A stretch of DNA of 64,000 nucleotides, from NCBI GenBank assembly GCA_013399855.1, contig VXAY01005801.1, positions 1 to 64,000 of the forward strand. The letters are read 5' to 3'. The position numbers were made by a program, and so were the translations under genes. This DNA is from Oxyruncus cristatus (lineage: Eukaryota > Chordata > Aves > Passeriformes > Cotingidae). This document shows, piece after piece, positions 11,621-22,517 of this stretch; position 1 is the stretch's first letter, and each line of letters begins with the position of its first letter. The notes under the pieces are model-generated. The model was not told the DNA's origin. It made no database searches and saw only the letters and a list, made by a program, of their open reading frames with translations.

Positions 11621-12872
11621 AAGACAAACTAAAAACCTTATTCCTTGTGTGCTAATTTGGCTTCTTGGTATTATTTTAGTAATGACTGTTCTTGGCTTTC
11701 TGCATTTTTCTTGCCCTGTGTTCACTTCTGTGCTGCCATCAATCTAAAGCCACTACTTCAGCTTAAAAACCCGCTAAATTGTAGTGATTACTGCATTCCA
11801 CTGAATATGGAGAACTATAAAGGAGTTTATTGTACTCTCTGTAGCACTGGCAGCCAGGAGGCAGATGTACATCTGGATTTCCCCGCCAGAAGGCAGCCTG
11901 TGTTGGGAGGGCTGTGCTGTCCCTGTGTGAGGGTAACTCTGGGTCCACGTCTCATTAAAAGTCAGCTGATTGGCGGAGCTGGTAATGAATAGCATGGGAG
12001 ATACGGTAAATAATTAATAATATTAGTGTAATGGACTTTTCTGGGATGGAGCCTTGCTCTGGAGGGTTTGAGACTGTGTGTGAACTCTCAGTTACTCTTA
12101 TCTGAATGTCACCGTTGCTTTGGGGGCTTTTTTTTCTTTGCCAGGAGAGGCAGAAGAGTGGTGAGCCAGGGGTTATTTGATGCGTTCTATCTCTCTGTGT
12201 TAGTCCTCAGGTTTCAGGAACATAATCCCTGTGGCGTTGCAGGTGCAACCCTAAGGAATAAGAGTGCAATTTAAGGAGAGGGCTGCCCTGCTTAGGGATG
12301 GAGTGCTCGTCTCTCAGCTCTCATGCCAAGCTGCTGAGGCAAGAAAGTTAGTCCCAAGTGCTGTGTTTCACACCTTACCCTTGGAGAGCGAATGTGCAGA
12401 CTGCAGGGAAGTTTGGGGCTCGATATCTTTTTTATGGTTTTCCACTTGTGCTAAATCACTGGTTGGAATAATTGTATTGTCACCTTGTGTCATATTTGCT
12501 CAGGTGTAATAGCTTTGCCAGAAAGGCAGTCGCCTGTAAAATTGTGCTGCAAAATTTTTAATGTTCCTTGGAAAAGTGGGGAGGGTTTAGTGGCTTTTTT
12601 TTTTCTCCCTATTATAAAACTCATTTTTAAAAAATTTATTCTCCCCCCCCCCTTTTTTTTTTATTATTGACTTATTTTTACTGGTGTATGGAATTCTCTG
12701 GTAGCATCCTTTTTTAGGAATAGTGGGCGGGTATGAAGACACGTTTCCTCACAAATATTTTCAGATGACATGAAATGAATGAAATTTAAGCTGTTGAGAT
12801 GCAGAATAAAACTAAGTGGCCCTGCTGGATTCTGGTCTTTACTTACTGTACAGCTAAATTGTTGTAAGGGTT

Positions 12873-12903
12873 AAAGTGAGAATAAAGTGAGAATAAAGTG
12901 AGA
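12873..12903 (+). repeat. 11-bp tandem repeat, 2.8 units
   Basis: AAAGTGAGAAT is present at 12,873 and 12,884, then partially as AAAGTGAGA at 12,895. The units are identical, so the duplication is recent or constrained. Confidence 0.9.
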
Positions 12904-13002
12904 TTCAATTCCTTGTGTGCTGCAGGCTTTGGTTTAGATGTCCAGTTTTAACTTAGTTTCTGCTTTTTAAATTGGGGTGGGGGGTGTTCTCTTGGGTTTT
13001 TT

Positions 13003-13026
13003 TGGTTGGTTGGTTGGTTGGTTGGG
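13003..13026 (+). repeat. (TTGG)n microsatellite
   Basis: Five to six GGTT units lie between a GT-rich run and a T8 tract. Confidence 0.9.
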
Positions 13027-13373
13027 TTTTTTTTGGTCTATGAATGTCTATTATATACAAGCAGCATCTTTAATAAAAACAAAAGAAAAAAGCAAATTTT
13101 CAGGAAGACTGGACTTGTGAAGGGCACTGGTGTAGTTCGGTACCTGTAGTGAAGTTACAGGGTGGAGAGGTGGCAACACTGACATTTATAGCCAGTTTTG
13201 GCACCATTGGTTGCAGGATCATAATTTTAAATGTGTATTAAGAGCTTCGGATTGGAAAAGACCATCTGCGTCTCCAGCTGTGCTTCTTGCTACCTCAGCC
13301 TTAATGCCAGACCATCAGGGTAATTACTGAGACGCTTCCAAACCCAGGCGTGTGGCTGGGCTTTGTGTTCTTA

Positions 13374-13653
13374 GGATCCCAGGATGGTTTAGGTTGGCAG
13401 GGACCTTGAAGATCATCTTGTTTAACCCCCTGCCACGGGCAGGGACACCTTCCATTTGGTTGCTCCAAGCTCCGTCCAGCCTGGCCTTGGGCACTGCCAG
13501 GGATGGGGCAGCCACAGCTTCTCTGGGCGCCCTGTGCCAGGGCCTCCCCACCCTGACAGGGAGCAATTTCTTCCCAGTATCTCATCAAACCTCTGCTCCT
13601 TCTCTTTCGGGCTGTCCCCCCTTGTCCTGTCACGTGTCCTTGTGAGAGGTGGG
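13374..13653 (-). mobile_element. CR1 fragment (type A), about 280 bp
   Basis: On the plus strand CAGGATGGTTTAGGTTGGCA, GGCAGGGACACCTTCC and CAGCCACAGCTTCTCTGGGC are reverse-complement CR1 3' sequence. The match continues through CTGTCCCCCCTTGTCCTGTC, so this copy reaches further 5' than most type A copies here. Moderate divergence suggests middle age. Confidence 0.9.
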
Positions 13654-15923
13654 TCTTTTGGCATTCTGTTGTCATGCACTGAAATTCCCCGGTCCTCCTT
13701 TTCAGTGTGCACTGGGAAGGGCACAGCCCACCAGGAAATGCCTTGTCCTCCCTGGCTACAGGATCCTGAGCTGTGCCTTGCTGAATTTTGTCCCGTTTCT
13801 GTTACTGCAGGTCTTCAGAGCCTCTAGTTATTTCTGAGTAGTATCAAAGTCCCCCCTTCTGAGACCTGTGTCCCTGCTGTGTTACGTGTGATCAGCCTGC
13901 TCCTGACACCAGTGACAGAGTCACTGGTTGAAATGTGTAATAAGATCAGTTCCAAGCCTTATTTTTAAGACCCTCTAATAATCACTTAAGTTTTCAGGAC
14001 TTCTGCTGTCGTCTCCCCATGAACCAGATGCTCACCTACCTCTGAATGCCTCTGCGAGTTGCAGCTTAACTAACAGTTTCCCATGTGACCCTGCTGAACA
14101 CTCAGCTAAAATCCAGATTAATGAGATCTACAGCATTTGGAGAATGTTATCTGATGAAGTAATCTCTTAGGCTAGTCTCTCACCAGCTACCTTGTGCTAA
14201 ATAATAAGAAATTTGGTCACATTTTCCCAGTGCTTTCATGTCTTTAGGAGGAAATTTGAAGGGGAGAGCACTTGGGTCTGTGTGCCACTGAAGTAAGTGT
14301 TACAGGCTTGTAGAGAACTCTTCTCTTAAGCATGAATAATTTATTTGCTCCTCTTTAATTGCATGCCGTATCCTAGTTAAAAGAAATGCCTTAGTGGTGT
14401 TCAATTTTGTGTGCTGTTCATTTCAGGACTCTGGGCTTGGCTTTAATGGCCCCTGTGGTTTTTATTTCCTTTATGATGATTTTTCCTCTTGTACCCTTGT
14501 GTTTCTCACTTTTTATTTCTTTTCTTCACCATTCACCCCCTTCCTGTCCTACCACAGTAGATATTAATACCCTTACTGAAAACAAGGTCATGAATTTCCT
14601 CTGGTACTTATAGAAAGGTTGGACTTGATGATTTTGGAGGTCTTTTCCAACCTTAATGATTCTGTGATTATCCTTCCCAGAGTACTTTTCTCACTGCACA
14701 AGAACCGAAGCTGTTCTTTTCCTGATCCCTCCCTACCTAGAGCACCCAACAATCTTTATAAAGTTATCAAAACCAGGAAAAGACTGTGTTTGGACTTGGA
14801 GATCTTACTGAGATTCTGTTATACCAATTCCCTCTGTTATTTTTTTTTCTCTTGACCTCTTGATTGTGGCTTTAGGCTTTTACAAATCCGTATGTTTCCA
14901 CTGAAAGCCTTCTGATGTTGGAGGTAGTTCCCTGTTAGCCATCCATTCATACAGTGTCTTTCTTCTTGAAAGTCTTTCTCTCCCTCTTCTTTCTGTGGAA
15001 TACTGAAGGCTTTGATACCTGGGATTTGAAGATTTCTAGACCTCCTTAATATTCAGATAGCTGAGCTCCTCATTTCAGTTGATTTTTCTAGTTAGTTCCC
15101 CTATTTTCTTTTTTTTTTCCCCCAAAACAAATGCTGATAACCCTTAATTACCAATCCATTTTCTTTTGTTCTTCCATCTTGTTTAATCAGCTTATTATCA
15201 TTCAAATCTGGTTTATTTGCTGCCAGTGAACCCTCTCAAAATCCAGTGTGAATTACCCTTATTTCTTACAGATACAAAGGTTTCCTGCTGGATCAATCCT
15301 GTGTGAGAGCACACAAATTACGCTGCCACTGGTATTCTTTGTTCCTCATACATGCAAAATTAAATTCTCTAATAGTGGCCCAATTTCTATGTAGTTCTTA
15401 CTTCTCCAAAGACCAATCTATGCGTTGCTTTCAGGTTTGTGGCATCACTGCAGCAATCTGACTGGATCAGCTCTTCCCAGAGTGATTTTCATCAAACCCA
15501 ATACTGATGTTTCTCATGTGTCGCTCTCCTCGCTCCATGTCTCTGTCCCAAAGGGAAAATCCTTTGGAGAATATCTTCCCTGCTCATGTCTGGAGCAGTA
15601 ATAAGATCAGGTTAGCTGGCTGCCCCGGTGGTTTGTTATCCAGGTTCCTGGCATTTGTATGCAAACAGTTACTTATCCACCAGCAGCTCTTTGCACCCTG
15701 GGAGAACCAGCCACAGGTTACGGGCAGAGCTCTGCCCTGAATTAGGCCAGACGTGGGAGCTGCACCCGTGTCCCCACCCTGCCATTAACCACAGCTCCCT
15801 TGCTGTGTTGTGATAAGCTGAAAAATCAGAGTGGTCCTTTCATCTGGGGACCAGGATGGATGTGGGACCTGTTTGCTCTGTTCTCCTGGAGCACAACCAT
15901 TCCTCACCGGGCATTTCTTCCAG
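13654..15923. other. Unassigned DNA with one short CR1 tail
   Basis: Mostly AT-rich and non-repetitive apart from the CR1 tail at 14,614-14,669 and a T10C5 tract at 15,109-15,123. A possible 45-bp exon-like segment ending at a GTAAGT donor near 14,291 is too short to support. Confidence 0.4.
14614..14669 (+). mobile_element. CR1 3' terminal stub (type B tail)
   Basis: Only the last 56 bp of an element remain: AAGGTTGGACTTGATGATTT, GGAGGTCTTTTCCAACCTTA and the ATGATTCTGTGATT tail. The same tail occurs in the longer type B copy that ends near 26,118. Confidence 0.85.
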
Positions 15924-16077
15924 CGCGGCCGACGCCGTGTTCTCGTCCCTCTGTAGGGAAGATAGTGAGGATGTTATTTCCTCCAACAAAAGGTGGCCGC
16001 AAGTTCACTCACACATAGATTATGACTGTGGGTTTGATGGAGAGATCTGCAAGGCTTCAGGCCGAAATCCAGTCTGA
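15924..16077 (+). CDS. Weak candidate exon, CpG-rich start
   Basis: A CATTTCTTCCAG acceptor precedes a segment that begins with six CpGs in about 35 bp (15,924-15,950), which is unusual for this stretch. One frame stays open from 15,856 to the TGA at 16,075-16,077. After the acceptor it reads a charged, mixed-composition peptide of about 50 residues beginning AADAVFSSLCRED. If real, it would be a terminal coding exon. I do not recognise the peptide, and no polyadenylation signal or partner exon is evident, so this may be chance. Confidence 0.15.
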
Positions 16078-16740
16078 AATCCAGGCTTTTAAGAAAAAAA
16101 CCTTTGTGTCACAATGTGCAGAGGTAATTGTAATCTCTACTATAGCACGGAATGTCTGTTGAAATTTTGCAGTGGTTTTTAATATCATCCACCTTTTGTA
16201 AAGGGAAATTCTGCTGTGACTTTTTCTGCTGAAACTCTTCAATCTTTGGAATATCACCAGTGCTTTGGCTTTGAGTCTGCGTAAGCTGAATCCGCTTCCT
16301 TTGTGACATTTGAGATGCCACAACACCTTCTGCATTTCCAAAAAATTACTGTTGCTTGGTAGTCCTCTGTTCCCTCCCAGCAAAGCAGCACACAGTAGGT
16401 TATAAAGTAGACAGTGTTCTTACCATGGAGATGTAATTTGTGATGATTCACTGGGACAAAAATGGTTTGTTACAGTTGGAGCGTGCAGAGGCCAGGATGC
16501 TTCTAGGGTGGGGAGGAGTGCAGGTTCCTCAAGTGTCACGGGAGACTGGAAGGCTCAGACAAAGTTTTACAAAACAAAGCCTTGCTGGTGAGTCTCAAGG
16601 TGCAGGAAGGACTCCCTGGCTTTCCAAACCCCTTCTCAGGGAAAGGTTTAGGTGCAGCTGAATCCCATCTTAGCCCTGGACTGTGGTAACGGTTTAAATT
16701 TAGAGGAATTATAGAGGCTTGATTAAACCACTTTGTCCCG
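16078..16740. other. Unassigned DNA
   Basis: No repeat family or gene was recognised. The open frames on the minus strand (16,057-16,383 and overlapping) are shadows of AT-rich sequence without splice context. Confidence 0.4.
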
Positions 16741-17290
16741 CAGGTTTTAATGATGGCAAAACAGATATATTTACTTAAATGAATTATTTATTACGACAAA
16801 TTAACAAACAGGTGAAAAGACAAAAGGATCCTAATCAGAATTATTTACTACACGGTGTAAAAAAATCCACTGGTAGAGTATTATATACCAAAGTAATATA
16901 GTGCACTGTAAGAAACAGTTACATTAAAGCACTTGTATTGAAGCTAGCAAAAGAAACAATCATTAAATAGAGATTGATATAACTCACCATAAGAAATAGC
17001 AGGCAGATCTCTCTCTTAAACCCTGGGGAGTAACAGTGGTGAAGTTTCCCTGCTTCACGGGAGAAGCTCCAGCTTCAGGGAAGTCTGTGGAAGTTTGGGC
17101 TTGGTTTTTACAGTTATAAAGTGATGGACTGGTAGTCACAGATTCACAGGCTCACAGAGTTGCTTATCTGCCACATCTAGTGTCAAAAAAAGGGTGTGTG
17201 TTTGAAGTCTGGGGAACCAGGGTGGTCTCAGCATAATTTAACACCAAGACAGCACCCTGGGGCCAGCAGCTGAACTTGCAGGGTGGCTTG
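16741..17290 (-). mobile_element. Possible LTR-retroelement remnant
   Basis: This AT-rich block has features seen in avian ERVL-like LTRs when read on the minus strand: a T-rich stretch with several TTTATTA/AATAAAT words (16,768-16,800), then a mixed region with AGGCAGATCTCTCTCTTAAA and CACGGGAGAAGCTCC. No TG...CA ends, target-site duplication or viral reading frame could be defined, and the family assignment rests only on my impression of composition and order. It could equally be unique non-coding DNA. Confidence 0.3.
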
Positions 17291-18529
17291 CATTGTGTGC
17301 ATTACTGGATTTTAGGGCTGTTCAGGGCAGACTGTCCTGCCACATCAAGTGGCAGCTCCTGATCCAGCCATGGTCTGTAGGTCCTGCACATTCCCTGAAT
17401 CCCAGCCGTGGGATTTCTGGCTTCTGGTAGAAGAGCTTGTCGGGGAAGAAGGTTTAGGGAGGGGAGTTACTGTTTTCACTACTCTCCAAGTGTCACTGTA
17501 AAGTGCTTCCATGGTTTTGAACTGTGAGAGGGAATGCTGGACCAGGAATGCTGGTGCCAGGAAAGCAGGCCCTGATTCCATGTTAGCGGGTGGTAAGAAC
17601 TGGAGAAGGCCCTGTGCTCCCACCTGGAGTACAGTCACCATCACAGCTCTCACAGCCCAGGGAGCAGCCAAAGAGAACAGCTGCTGTTTGACAGCAGGTC
17701 AGAAGCTGATGATGGGATACAGAGCCATGCTTGGTCCATAAATTTACATCCTTGGGTCATGAATAACCAACACATAATTTTAATTTGGTGAGGTACTTGC
17801 ACATGGCATCTTTCCTTTAACAGTTTTGTAATGAGTTTCCACCACACTTAATGCTTTAGGGAGTCTGTTTTAGAAGTTCCCTGCTCAACCTACTGAGAAT
17901 TTGCTTTTGAAATGCCACGTATTGACAAAAAACTTTATGTTCATCACCACTTGTGTGGCTCAGTTTCTTTGTCTACATGTTTTTGGTGCATCCTGAGCAG
18001 GGAATGCAGTGCTGCACCTTTGAAATCACTGTTAACCAGGTAAGGTCACCACACCACCGTGGCCTGGATTCCTTGTAAATCAGTTAATAAAGTAGACAGA
18101 GCTGTTCTTGCTGGGTAGACCATTCCCTGCAGTCACATAAATAGGCAAATTATAGCATAGCTGACCTGTCTCTGAAGTCATGAACCTCATAGGAAACGAG
18201 CTACATAAAACCCTGTCTCTGTTTCGCTACTTCTGAACCAAATATGTAGTGAAGAGACCACCAAGCTGTTGGTTGTGGTGGAGTTGACTCTTCCTGGGGT
18301 GGGCCTGGAGTAAAGCCTCCTTGAAAACCCCATGCAGTGTTGAGTTGATTCATCCGTGCCAGGGTTCGTCTGTGCTTGTGTCTGTCCTGAGCAAAACATG
18401 AGAGCTGCTGCTTGCCCAAACGATGGATACTGTGAGGCTTGGACAGGTGAGATGCTCTGTAAAACGGACTTCCCAGCAAAGTCACACACGAGGGATGTGA
18501 GAGACCGTGTGCCAGTGAAGTGGTGGGTG
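17291..18529. other. Unassigned DNA
   Basis: Mixed composition, no recognised repeat or gene. Open frames at 17,345-17,671 (minus) and 18,187-18,693 (minus) lack coding character; the latter runs into a CR1 copy. Confidence 0.4.
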
Positions 18530-18639
18530 GGGCTCCGAGAAACCTGGGCTAGTGAAGGGTGTCCCTGCTCGTGGGAGGGGCGTGGAACGAGGTGATCTTT
18601 AAGGTCCCTCCCAACCCAAACCATTCTGTAATTGTATGA
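18530..18639 (+). mobile_element. CR1 3' end (type A), diverged
   Basis: AACCTGGGCTAGTGAAGGGT, GTGATCTTTAAGGTCCCTCC and the tail CCATTCTGTAATTGTATGA identify it. The octamer tail is partly mutated, so the copy is not among the youngest. Confidence 0.9.
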
Positions 18640-19962
18640 TGGACAACCCTCTCTTTTCCAGAACTGGAGGAGTTTGTGCTGGCTTGACACCAAGGGCCCT
18701 GCTGTGCAGGATGAGAATGTCCTTGAATGCCATTAGAGCTGTGTTTAATTTGTACTGTCATGACCCCTCAGCCCCATGCAGCGTCCAGTTTGTTTTCTAA
18801 CTGGCTGAGGTAGGCCTTGGTGTTGCTTTTCCAATCTTTATGCTGCACATAGTGCTTGACATGCAGCCAGAAGTCTAGAATAGACTGTACTTGTCCCAGG
18901 CGTGCCTGTAAACAAGTGGAGCAGACGTGCTTCTGTGGTGCCCTTGACTCCTGTCCTTTGCTCCTGCGTGGCTCTGATTTACTTGCGTGTCGAACACACC
19001 ACAGGCAGTGCTTCCCTCTAATGCAGGGAGCAGGACAAGGAGTTATGGCCCTGTGACTTCCGATGTAATGGCTTAGGATCTCCCTGATTTCCCAGCATCA
19101 GCTGGAAAGTGGAGTCCACGTTGCAATTTATGAGCCGTGGTGGAACCACGGTTATTACTACAGTTGTTTCGGCTGATGAGCTGCACACCAGACGTAGCTC
19201 AAAGCTGCTACTACTGCTTACAGAGCTTTCCAGGGGAAACATGATTGATTGAGCCAAGGCCTAGCATTATCTTGGCCTTGGATCAACAGCAGAGAACTGA
19301 GAATGTGGCACAAAGTATCGTGTGGGTGGACCTGTGCATATGTTTTGATAGAATGTCTTTCTTTTTCCCTACTCACATTGACTTGGCTCAATGCAAAAGA
19401 ATTCCACGTAGTATCCCTTGGAGATGTCTCTGTTCAGATAGCTTGCTCTCAGGGGAACGCCTCCAGTTCCTGTCCCTGTTGCTTTTCTTCCTCTCCTAAA
19501 AGTGGCAGGAAGCCCCCACAGTCTTCTCTCGGAAAGCTTATGAAGATGGTGCCTCTCAGGAGACCCAGACAAGCCCCATGTTTGCTGCGACTGAGGTATC
19601 GGCAGTGTCTGCTGGTCCTCCTTATACTGAGGGACATATGGAGCGGCTTGTTCTTCCCTCCAGGGTCTCCTCCTCCGGTTCAAAGAGCTCTTCCCCCTGG
19701 TGGGGATGGTCATCTCTTTGGAGCTGGACCGCTCTTCCTCTTAGTGGGCATTTCATCCCGGGCGTGCCGTCAGTCTCTGCCTGCACCCCTCTTCAGCAGC
19801 AACAGTGGTCGACCCTGCCCTGAGCCTTAGTGGCTTTGCTGAGGGGCTTTTCCCCCATGGGATGAATGCAGCAGCTCCTTGATATTCATGTGGGATCACT
19901 GTGAGTTGTGAGCGCTGTCTTGGCCCCACTGCCTGTAGGAGAGCTGAAGAGGAACTTCAGAG
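18640..19962. other. Unassigned DNA with long overlapping chance frames
   Basis: A 193-codon plus frame (19,249-19,830) and a 114-codon minus frame overlap here. The part after a pyrimidine-rich acceptor-like site at 19,500 gives, in a third frame, a peptide starting WQEAPTVFSRKAYEDGASQ. Three long competing frames in GC-rich DNA argue against any one being coding, and no donor is good enough to define an exon. Confidence 0.35.
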
Positions 19963-20408
19963 AGTCACAGAATCCCAGAATGGTATAGGTTGGAAGGGAA
20001 CTTAAAGCTCATCCAGTCCCACCCCCTGCCATGGGCAGGGACACCTTCCACCAGCCCAGTTGCTCCAACCTGGCCTTGGACACTTCCAGGGATCCAGGGG
20101 CAGCCACAGCTTCTCTGGGCAACCTGTGCCAGGGCCTCCCCACCCTCACAGGGAAGGATTTCTTTCCCATACCCATCTAACCTTGCCCTGTGGCAGTGGG
20201 AACCCATTCCCTCTTGTTCTGTCATTCCAGGCCCTTGTACCAAGTCCCTCTCCAGCTCTCTTGGCGCCCCTTTAGGCCCTGCAAGGGGCTCAAAGTTCTC
20301 CCTGGAGCCTTCTCTTCTCCAGGCTGAACAGCCCCAACTCAGTCTGTGTTCACAGAAAAGGTGTTCCAGCCCTCTGAGCACCGACTTGTGTTCCTTCAGC
20401 TCTCTGGC
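19963..20408 (-). mobile_element. CR1 copy (type A), about 445 bp
   Basis: A long minus-strand copy: plus-strand GTTGGAAGGGAACTTAAAGC, CATGGGCAGGGACACCTTCC, CCAGGGATCCAGGGGCAGCC, then CCTTCTCTTCTCCAGGCTGA and GTGTTCCAGCCCTCTGAGCA. The order is the reverse of the classic CR1 3' region. The ORF2 coding part is absent. It accounts for the open frames at 19,965-20,652. Confidence 0.95.
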
Positions 20409-20770
20409 ATGTGAACCACCCTGTGCGGGTGCAAGGTTTGTAGTTTTTGGTGCAGATTGCCTTCAGTATCCCCTGAGGACTGTATACAGCATACAGTCCC
20501 TGAAAAATTTGCCTTCACTTCTGCAGACTTGTGGGAACGTAGCCCCAGTGAGGAGCAGCAGTGCTGATCTGCTCTTCAGAGGCCACTCTGAGGGTGTGAT
20601 GGGGGTGAAGGAAGGCTTCTGTACTTCCCATCTCACCACACAACCTACATGATTGTTATGAAATGAACTGATGAGAGAGATTACTTCTCCCACCATCATT
20701 AGGATGCAAGTGTTTGCTGAATGTGCCAGATGTTTGGCTTTCAATATCTGGAAGTTTCTTTCATTTCCAG
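20409..20770. other. Unassigned DNA upstream of the candidate exon
   Basis: No repeat was recognised. It ends in a pyrimidine-rich tract (TTTCTTTCATTTCCAG) that forms a good 3' splice site at 20,769-20,770. Confidence 0.4.
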
Positions 20771-20862
20771 CTCTAGTGAAAGGGAAGCCTGAGCACGTCC
20801 AGCGGAATTATAAACAGTTTCCTGTGCGAACAGAGAACGGCATAATTAATGAACCCATCAGG
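20771..20862 (+). CDS. Candidate internal coding exon, 92 bp
   Basis: A TTTCTTTCATTTCCAG acceptor and a CAGG|GTAAGAG donor bound a 92-bp segment. Exactly one frame is open through it; the other two stop within about 20 bp of the acceptor. The exon would begin with the last two bases of a split codon and end on a complete codon, reading LVKGKPEHVQRNYKQF and about 14 further residues. The composition (K, R, E, N, Q, with few simple runs) is protein-like. The same frame happens to stay open on both sides (20,671-20,949), which reduces the weight of the exon boundaries. I do not recognise the protein family. No neighbouring exon was identified, so this may be one exon of a gene with very large introns, an alternative exon, or chance. 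Confidence 0.35.
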
Positions 20863-21180
20863 GTAAGAGTGAGTCCAGCTGATGAATGCTTTCCCTGTCA
20901 TTTTAGAGAGGTGGCCAAGAGATGGTTTTTTCCAATTCTGGATCACTGAATCCGTATGGATTGTCTGTCTCAGAAAGGCTTCCTTTAATTGTAATATTAT
21001 ACTTTAAATACCCTGTGCTTTACAGTCGGATTTCTGAGCTATTCACAATATCCTTGTATTTAAAGCTGGTCAAGGGTCTGTCCTCTCTATGGCAGCAGTT
21101 GAAAGAAGTATCCTTACTAACACTTCTTGTATTTATCTTGGAGAAATCCAGTGAATGTCTTTTCAAAGCACTATAATTCC
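20863..21180. other. Unassigned AT-rich DNA
   Basis: Nothing is recognised between the candidate exon and the CR1 copy that starts at 21,181. Confidence 0.45.
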
Positions 21181-21640
21181 GCAATCCCAGAGTCACTGAG
21201 GTTGGAAAAGCCCTCCAAGGTCACCGAGTCCCCCCTGTGCCCGATGCCCCCCTTGTCCCCCAGCCCAGAGCACTGAGTGCCACGNNNNNNNNNNNNNNNN
21301 NNNNNNNNNNNNNNNNNNNNNNNNNNNNNNNNNNNNNNNNNNNNNNNNNNNNNNNNNNNNNNNNNNNNNNNNNNNNNNNNNNNNNNNNNNNNNNNNNNNN
21401 NNNNNNNNNNNNNNNNNNNNNNNNNNNNNNNNNNNNNNNNNNNNNNNNNNNNNNNNNNNNNNNNNNNNNNNNNGAGCCCCCCCAGCTCCCTCAGCCCCTC
21501 CTGCTGCTCCAGCCCCTTCCCAGCTCCGTTCCCTTCCCTGCACACGCTCCAGCCCCTCCGGGTCTCTCCTACCGTGGGGCCCTGAACTGAACACAGGATG
21601 GGGGATGTGACCTCACCAGTGCCCAGCACACGGTCCTCTG
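21181..21640 (-). mobile_element. CR1 copy (type B) interrupted by an assembly gap
   Basis: Plus-strand CAGAGTCACTGAGGTTGGAA and CCCAGAGCACTGAGTGCCAC lead into a run of N, after which AGCTCCCTCAGCCCCTCCTG and CTGAACTGAACACAGGATGG continue the same element. It is the furthest-5' of the three long type B copies here, extending past the point where those at 25,650 and 53,218 are truncated. Confidence 0.93.
21285..21473. other. Assembly gap, 189 N
   Basis: The run of N lies inside a GC-rich CR1 copy. In the two sister copies the matching interval is 257-258 bp (52,859-53,115 and 25,754-26,011), so the N count is about 68 bp short of that expectation. Either the gap length is wrong or this copy carries a deletion. 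Confidence 0.98.
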
Positions 21641-22299
21641 TCATCAGTTCCCTCCAATAACACTGTATTAAAAGTACTAGTTTGTGTAGAAGGAGGAGTT
21701 GCTGAACTGTGGGTTGTAACCAGCTAGTTAAGACCTGCATGTTCAACACTGCTCTGCCAAAACCGTGGCAGACTCACCTGACTCCGTGCGACAAGGCAGT
21801 CACTGTTACTTATCAGAATATTCCCCGAATCTGTTGTGGGCTCTTACTGGGCTGCTTGGGATTTTTTTGTGCATTTTTTTTATTGAAGGACTAAAGAAAT
21901 GTTTTGTGGAGCGTTGGAAAGCACTTGTGTAGACAGAATGTCACTGCACCAGGTGGAACATCTTTGTTGTTTCCAGTGGTAGAAGAGGAGAGGACTTGCT
22001 TTGGGTGGAGTTCTCTGAAACTATTTTCTCAGCCTGACTGGGTGAGATGTGACTCACTGGTGTTTCCTGTGACTGAGGCTGAGAACCCCCTGGAAGTAGT
22101 TACAGTTCATGGGCAGGCCGGAGTCATTGTCTGTTCCCTTGTAGTTCAAATGCAAGTTGCATCTTGCACTAGGTGAACCTTTAGAGCTGTCCTGTGGTTG
22201 TTCTTCAGGACTGTGCTCTCCCAGTCTAGAGGTGAGAGCACAAGCAAAGCCTCTTCTTGGTGCTGGAAGCAAGAAGATTATCCTGGCTGGGGTAGTTAT
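21641..22299. other. Unassigned DNA
   Basis: No repeat or gene recognised. The open frames (21,904-22,176 plus; 22,054-22,272 minus) are short and mutually overlapping. Confidence 0.4.
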
Positions 22300-22517
22300 T
22301 CATGGAATGCCAGAACGGTTTGGGTTGAAAGGGACCTCAAAGACGGTCCAGTCCCACCCCCTGCCATGGGCAGGGACACCTTCCACCAGCCCAGGTTGCT
22401 CCAAGCCCCGTCCAGCCTGGCCTTGGACACTTCCAGGGATTCAGAGGCAGCCACAGCTTCTCTGGGCAACCTGTGCCAGGGCCTCCCCACCCTCACAGGG
22501 GAGAATTCCTTCCTAAC
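22300..22517 (-). mobile_element. CR1 fragment (type A), about 215 bp
   Basis: Plus-strand GGTTTGGGTTGAAAGGGACC, CATGGGCAGGGACACCTTCC and GAATTCCTTCCTAAC mark it. It is truncated at the same point, relative to its 3' end, as the copy beginning at 10,174. Confidence 0.94.

Larger units (their letters stand above)
10996..13373. other. Unassigned DNA downstream of the CpG island
   Basis: It is AT-rich with many homopolymers (T at 12,595-12,604, C10T10 at 12,643-12,662), a CAAA run, an 11-bp tandem repeat and a TTGG run. A possible very old minus-strand CR1 relic lies near 13,248-13,320 (GGATTGGAAAAGACCATCTG). No exon is convincing. If the island drives a plus-strand gene, this would be its first intron. 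Confidence 0.4.

Noticed and set aside
14240..14296. 45-bp exon with TCTTTAG acceptor and GAA|GTAAGTG donor
   Set aside because: Too short and with weak composition; splice-like pairs at this spacing are expected by chance.
18187..18693. 168-codon minus-strand frame
   Set aside because: It overlaps a CR1 copy and has no coding signature.
19990..20652. 220-codon plus-strand frame
   Set aside because: Most of it is CR1 3' sequence.
21171..21749. 192-codon minus frame across the gap
   Set aside because: It is read through N bases inside a CR1 copy.
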